This document shows positions 7,491-8,919 of a stretch of 8,919 bases of DNA, one piece after another (within the stretch, counting starts at the first letter, position 1; the number at the start of each line of letters is the position of its first letter). Source of the DNA: Bacteroidota bacterium (GTDB lineage: Bacteria > Bacteroidota > Ignavibacteria > Ignavibacteriales > Ignavibacteriaceae); assembly GCA_021793635.1 (NCBI GenBank), contig JAJYSI010000109.1, positions 1 to 8,919 of the forward strand, given 5' to 3'. The notes under the pieces were generated by a model, which worked only from the letters and a program-made list of their open reading frames with translations, was not told the origin of the DNA and made no database searches. Both the position numbers and the translations under genes were made by a program.

Positions 7491-7974
7491 TCCTTTTTCG
7501 TCTTACATAAACAAAAATTTCAAATTCGTTTCTTTTATCCTGCGATGCGACTTCCCAAATATCATCATCGATTTTTGGAAACAAAACATCTCCCTCAGCT
7601 TCAAAATTCATAATAGAAATTATCATTTCATCGGCAAACTCCATTGCCTGCTTGTAAATTTTAGCTCCACCAATAATAAAGACTTTTTCGTAATTATTTT
7701 TCTCGCAAAACACAAAAGCTTCATTAAGGCTATTAAATATCTTAACATTTTCAAAATTATAGTCAAGATTTTTGTTATTGGAGATTATAATGTTTAATCT
7801 TCCTTTAAGAGGGTTGCCCAGAGTGTCAAAAGTTACTCTTCCCATTATTATAGGAAAACCAAAAGTAGTGCTTTTAAAATGCTGAAATTCTTCTTTTGAG
7901 TGCCATGGCATTTCCCCGTTCGATTTACCGATAACTCCATTCCTGGCAACTGCAGAGATAATAATTTTTTTCAA
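7474..7974 (-). CDS. folA: Dihydrofolate reductase
   Basis: The 166-residue protein reduces dihydrofolate to tetrahydrofolate with NADPH in the cytosol. Family marks are the SAVARNGVIGKSNGEMPWH opening with Trp24, an acidic catalytic residue Glu29 (Asp27 in E. coli), PIIMGRVTF (41-49), GR at 58-59 before NIIIS, and the cofactor-binding IIGGAKIY (100-107). The start is TTG at 7974: there is no ATG nearby, the conserved N-terminus begins there, and an in-frame TAA lies five codons upstream (7987-7989). AAGG at 7985-7988 sits 10 nt before it. The gene lies 49 nt after thyA, whose product generates the dihydrofolate that FolA recycles. The last codons, encoding a basic tail RRKRNDNKN, are shared in part with the start of mutL. 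Length is typical and all key residues are present, so it should be active. Confidence 0.95.
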   Translation of the reverse strand: MKKIIISAVARNGVIGKSNGEMPWHSKEEFQHFKSTTFGFPIIMGRVTFDTLGNPLKGRLNIIISNNKNLDYNFENVKIFNSLNEAFVFCEKNNYEKVFIIGGAKIYKQAMEFADEMIISIMNFEAEGDVLFPKIDDDIWEVASQDKRNEFEIFVYVRRKRNDNKN

Positions 7975-8023
7975 ATAGCCGGAGCCTTAATATTTCTAAT
8001 TGAATTAATATCTAACAAAATTT

Positions 8024-8863
8024 TTACACTGCAACTTCAAATCGGATTTTATCGTGACACTTATAATCTAACAATTCAAAATCTTCAAATGTCAATTCAT
8101 CAATCGGTTTTTTTGCAATTTTCAATCTTGGAAGAGGCAGCGGTTCACGCTTTAACTGCTCAAGAAGCCCTTCCCGATGATCATACCTTTCCATTGGAGA
8201 ACCTTTTTCCGCAACGTAAATATGAGCATCAATAATTGTATGAGCAAAATAACCAACCTCTAATCCAACCTCCTGCGCAATAATTTGGGTTAAGATTGAA
8301 TAAGCGGCAAGGTTAAAGGGAATTCCCAAGGCAATATCGCCGGATCTTTGAGTCAAATGACAATTCAATTTATTTCCGCTTACATTAAACGCAAAGCTGT
8401 AATGGCAAGGAGGCAGCTTGCTTTTTGTAGCGTTGCCAGGCTCCCAGGCAGTAACAACAAGTCTTCTGCTGTATGGTTTTCGTCTTATCTCATCAATAAC
8501 ATATTTAATTTGATCAACTTCCGTAACCTTCCAGTTTCCGTTTTCATCTTTTTCTGCGCTGGGAAAATGACGCCAGTAATAACCATAGGCAGTTTCGAGA
8601 TTACCGTTTTCATCTGCCCATGCATCCCAAATTTTTGTATGCTGTCTTAAATTTCGAATATGGTTCTCGCCGGATAAATACCATAACACTTCGTGAAGAA
8701 GAGACTTCCATTCCATTTTTTTTGTTGTAAGTAAAGGGAAACCTTTGGAAAGATCAACCTTATAAAATGCAGCAAAGTATGAAATTGTGTCTACTCCGGT
8801 CCTTGACGGTTTTCTAACACCTTCATTCAAAACCAATTTTACCAAATCCAAATATTCTTTCAT
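8024..8863 (-). CDS. thyA: Thymidylate synthase
   Basis: The 279-residue protein methylates dUMP to dTMP with methylene-tetrahydrofolate, releasing dihydrofolate. Visible marks are the phosphate-binding RTGVDT (21-26), GFPLLTTKK (41-49), the folate-site KIWDAWADENG region (77-87), the SRR pair at 132-134, catalytic Cys153 in LPPCHYSF, QRSGDIALGIPFN (172-184) and HTIIDAHIY (208-216). The C-terminus ends FEVAV, close to the usual VAV end that closes over the active site. It is slightly longer than the 264-residue E. coli type because of a short insert around residues 102-116 (SAEKDENGNWKVTEV). It is the first gene of the right block, followed by folA after 49 nt. The ATG at 8863 has only a weak GGA upstream. 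The 56 bases to the window edge show no clear promoter. Confidence 0.97.
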   Translation of the reverse strand: MKEYLDLVKLVLNEGVRKPSRTGVDTISYFAAFYKVDLSKGFPLLTTKKMEWKSLLHEVLWYLSGENHIRNLRQHTKIWDAWADENGNLETAYGYYWRHFPSAEKDENGNWKVTEVDQIKYVIDEIRRKPYSRRLVVTAWEPGNATKSKLPPCHYSFAFNVSGNKLNCHLTQRSGDIALGIPFNLAAYSILTQIIAQEVGLEVGYFAHTIIDAHIYVAEKGSPMERYDHREGLLEQLKREPLPLPRLKIAKKPIDELTFEDFELLDYKCHDKIRFEVAV

Positions 8864-8919
8864 TATTATTCCGACTAATTTTAGACTAACTGGTGATTAT
8901 TTGAGTTTCAATTTAATAA

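Noticed and set aside
7447..7797. Plus-strand open frame of 116 codons opposite folA and the mutL start
   Set aside because: Both opposite-strand genes are unmistakable, and the plus-strand translation is low-complexity, Phe/Ile/Lys-rich sequence with no family resemblance.
8883..8911. Possible thyA promoter: TTGAAA (8911-8906), 17 nt, then TAGTCT
   Set aside because: The downstream hexamer matches TATAAT poorly, and the window ends just upstream, so it cannot be distinguished from AT-rich background.
1..8919. Search for CRISPR arrays, insertion sequences, tRNA/rRNA genes and defence or toxin-antitoxin cassettes
   Set aside because: No regularly spaced repeats, transposase motifs, terminal inverted repeats or tRNA-like cloverleaf sequence were seen; nearly all of the window is filled by the eight genes.

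Overview
This is an AT-rich window with eight protein-coding genes, all on the minus strand, packed almost without gaps. Transcription runs from the right edge (thyA) to the left edge (a secreted protein cut off by the window). Gene content suggests a member of the Bacteroidota/Chlorobiota/Ignavibacteriota assemblage: a GtaA-type secreted glutaminase-like protein, a MutL with an endonuclease motif, an actinobacterial-style polyprenyl-phosphate phosphoribosyltransferase, weak Shine-Dalgarno sites and two TTG starts. The lineage is an inference from gene content and style; no marker gene here settles it.

Right block (about 5631-8863): thyA, folA and mutL. ThyA makes dTMP and releases dihydrofolate, which the dihydrofolate reductase FolA recycles. 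mutL overlaps the 3' end of folA by 17 nt, so a DNA-repair gene is tied to a nucleotide-supply pair.

A 143-155 nt gap (5476/5488-5630) follows. It holds the best promoter candidate in the window and a small hairpin, and it probably separates two transcription units.

Left block (1-5475): a B12-dependent acyl-CoA mutase large subunit, a UbiA-superfamily transferase of the decaprenyl-phosphate phosphoribosyltransferase type, a small lipoprotein, a CNNM/CorC-type membrane protein with CBS domains, and the N-terminal 376 residues of a secreted GtaA/DUF4965-family protein. Junctions are a 4-nt overlap, a 49-nt gap, a 1-nt overlap and a 42-nt gap, so they look like one operon, though the products share no obvious pathway.

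The most useful observation is that the mutase, which would routinely be labelled methylmalonyl-CoA mutase, carries Phe and Gln at the two substrate-determining positions. That is the isobutyryl-CoA mutase pattern. It also lacks a B12-binding domain, and no small subunit is encoded nearby. I see no mobile element, CRISPR array, RNA gene or defence locus. Most of the window is ordinary chromosomal housekeeping sequence, and I do not claim a new system.
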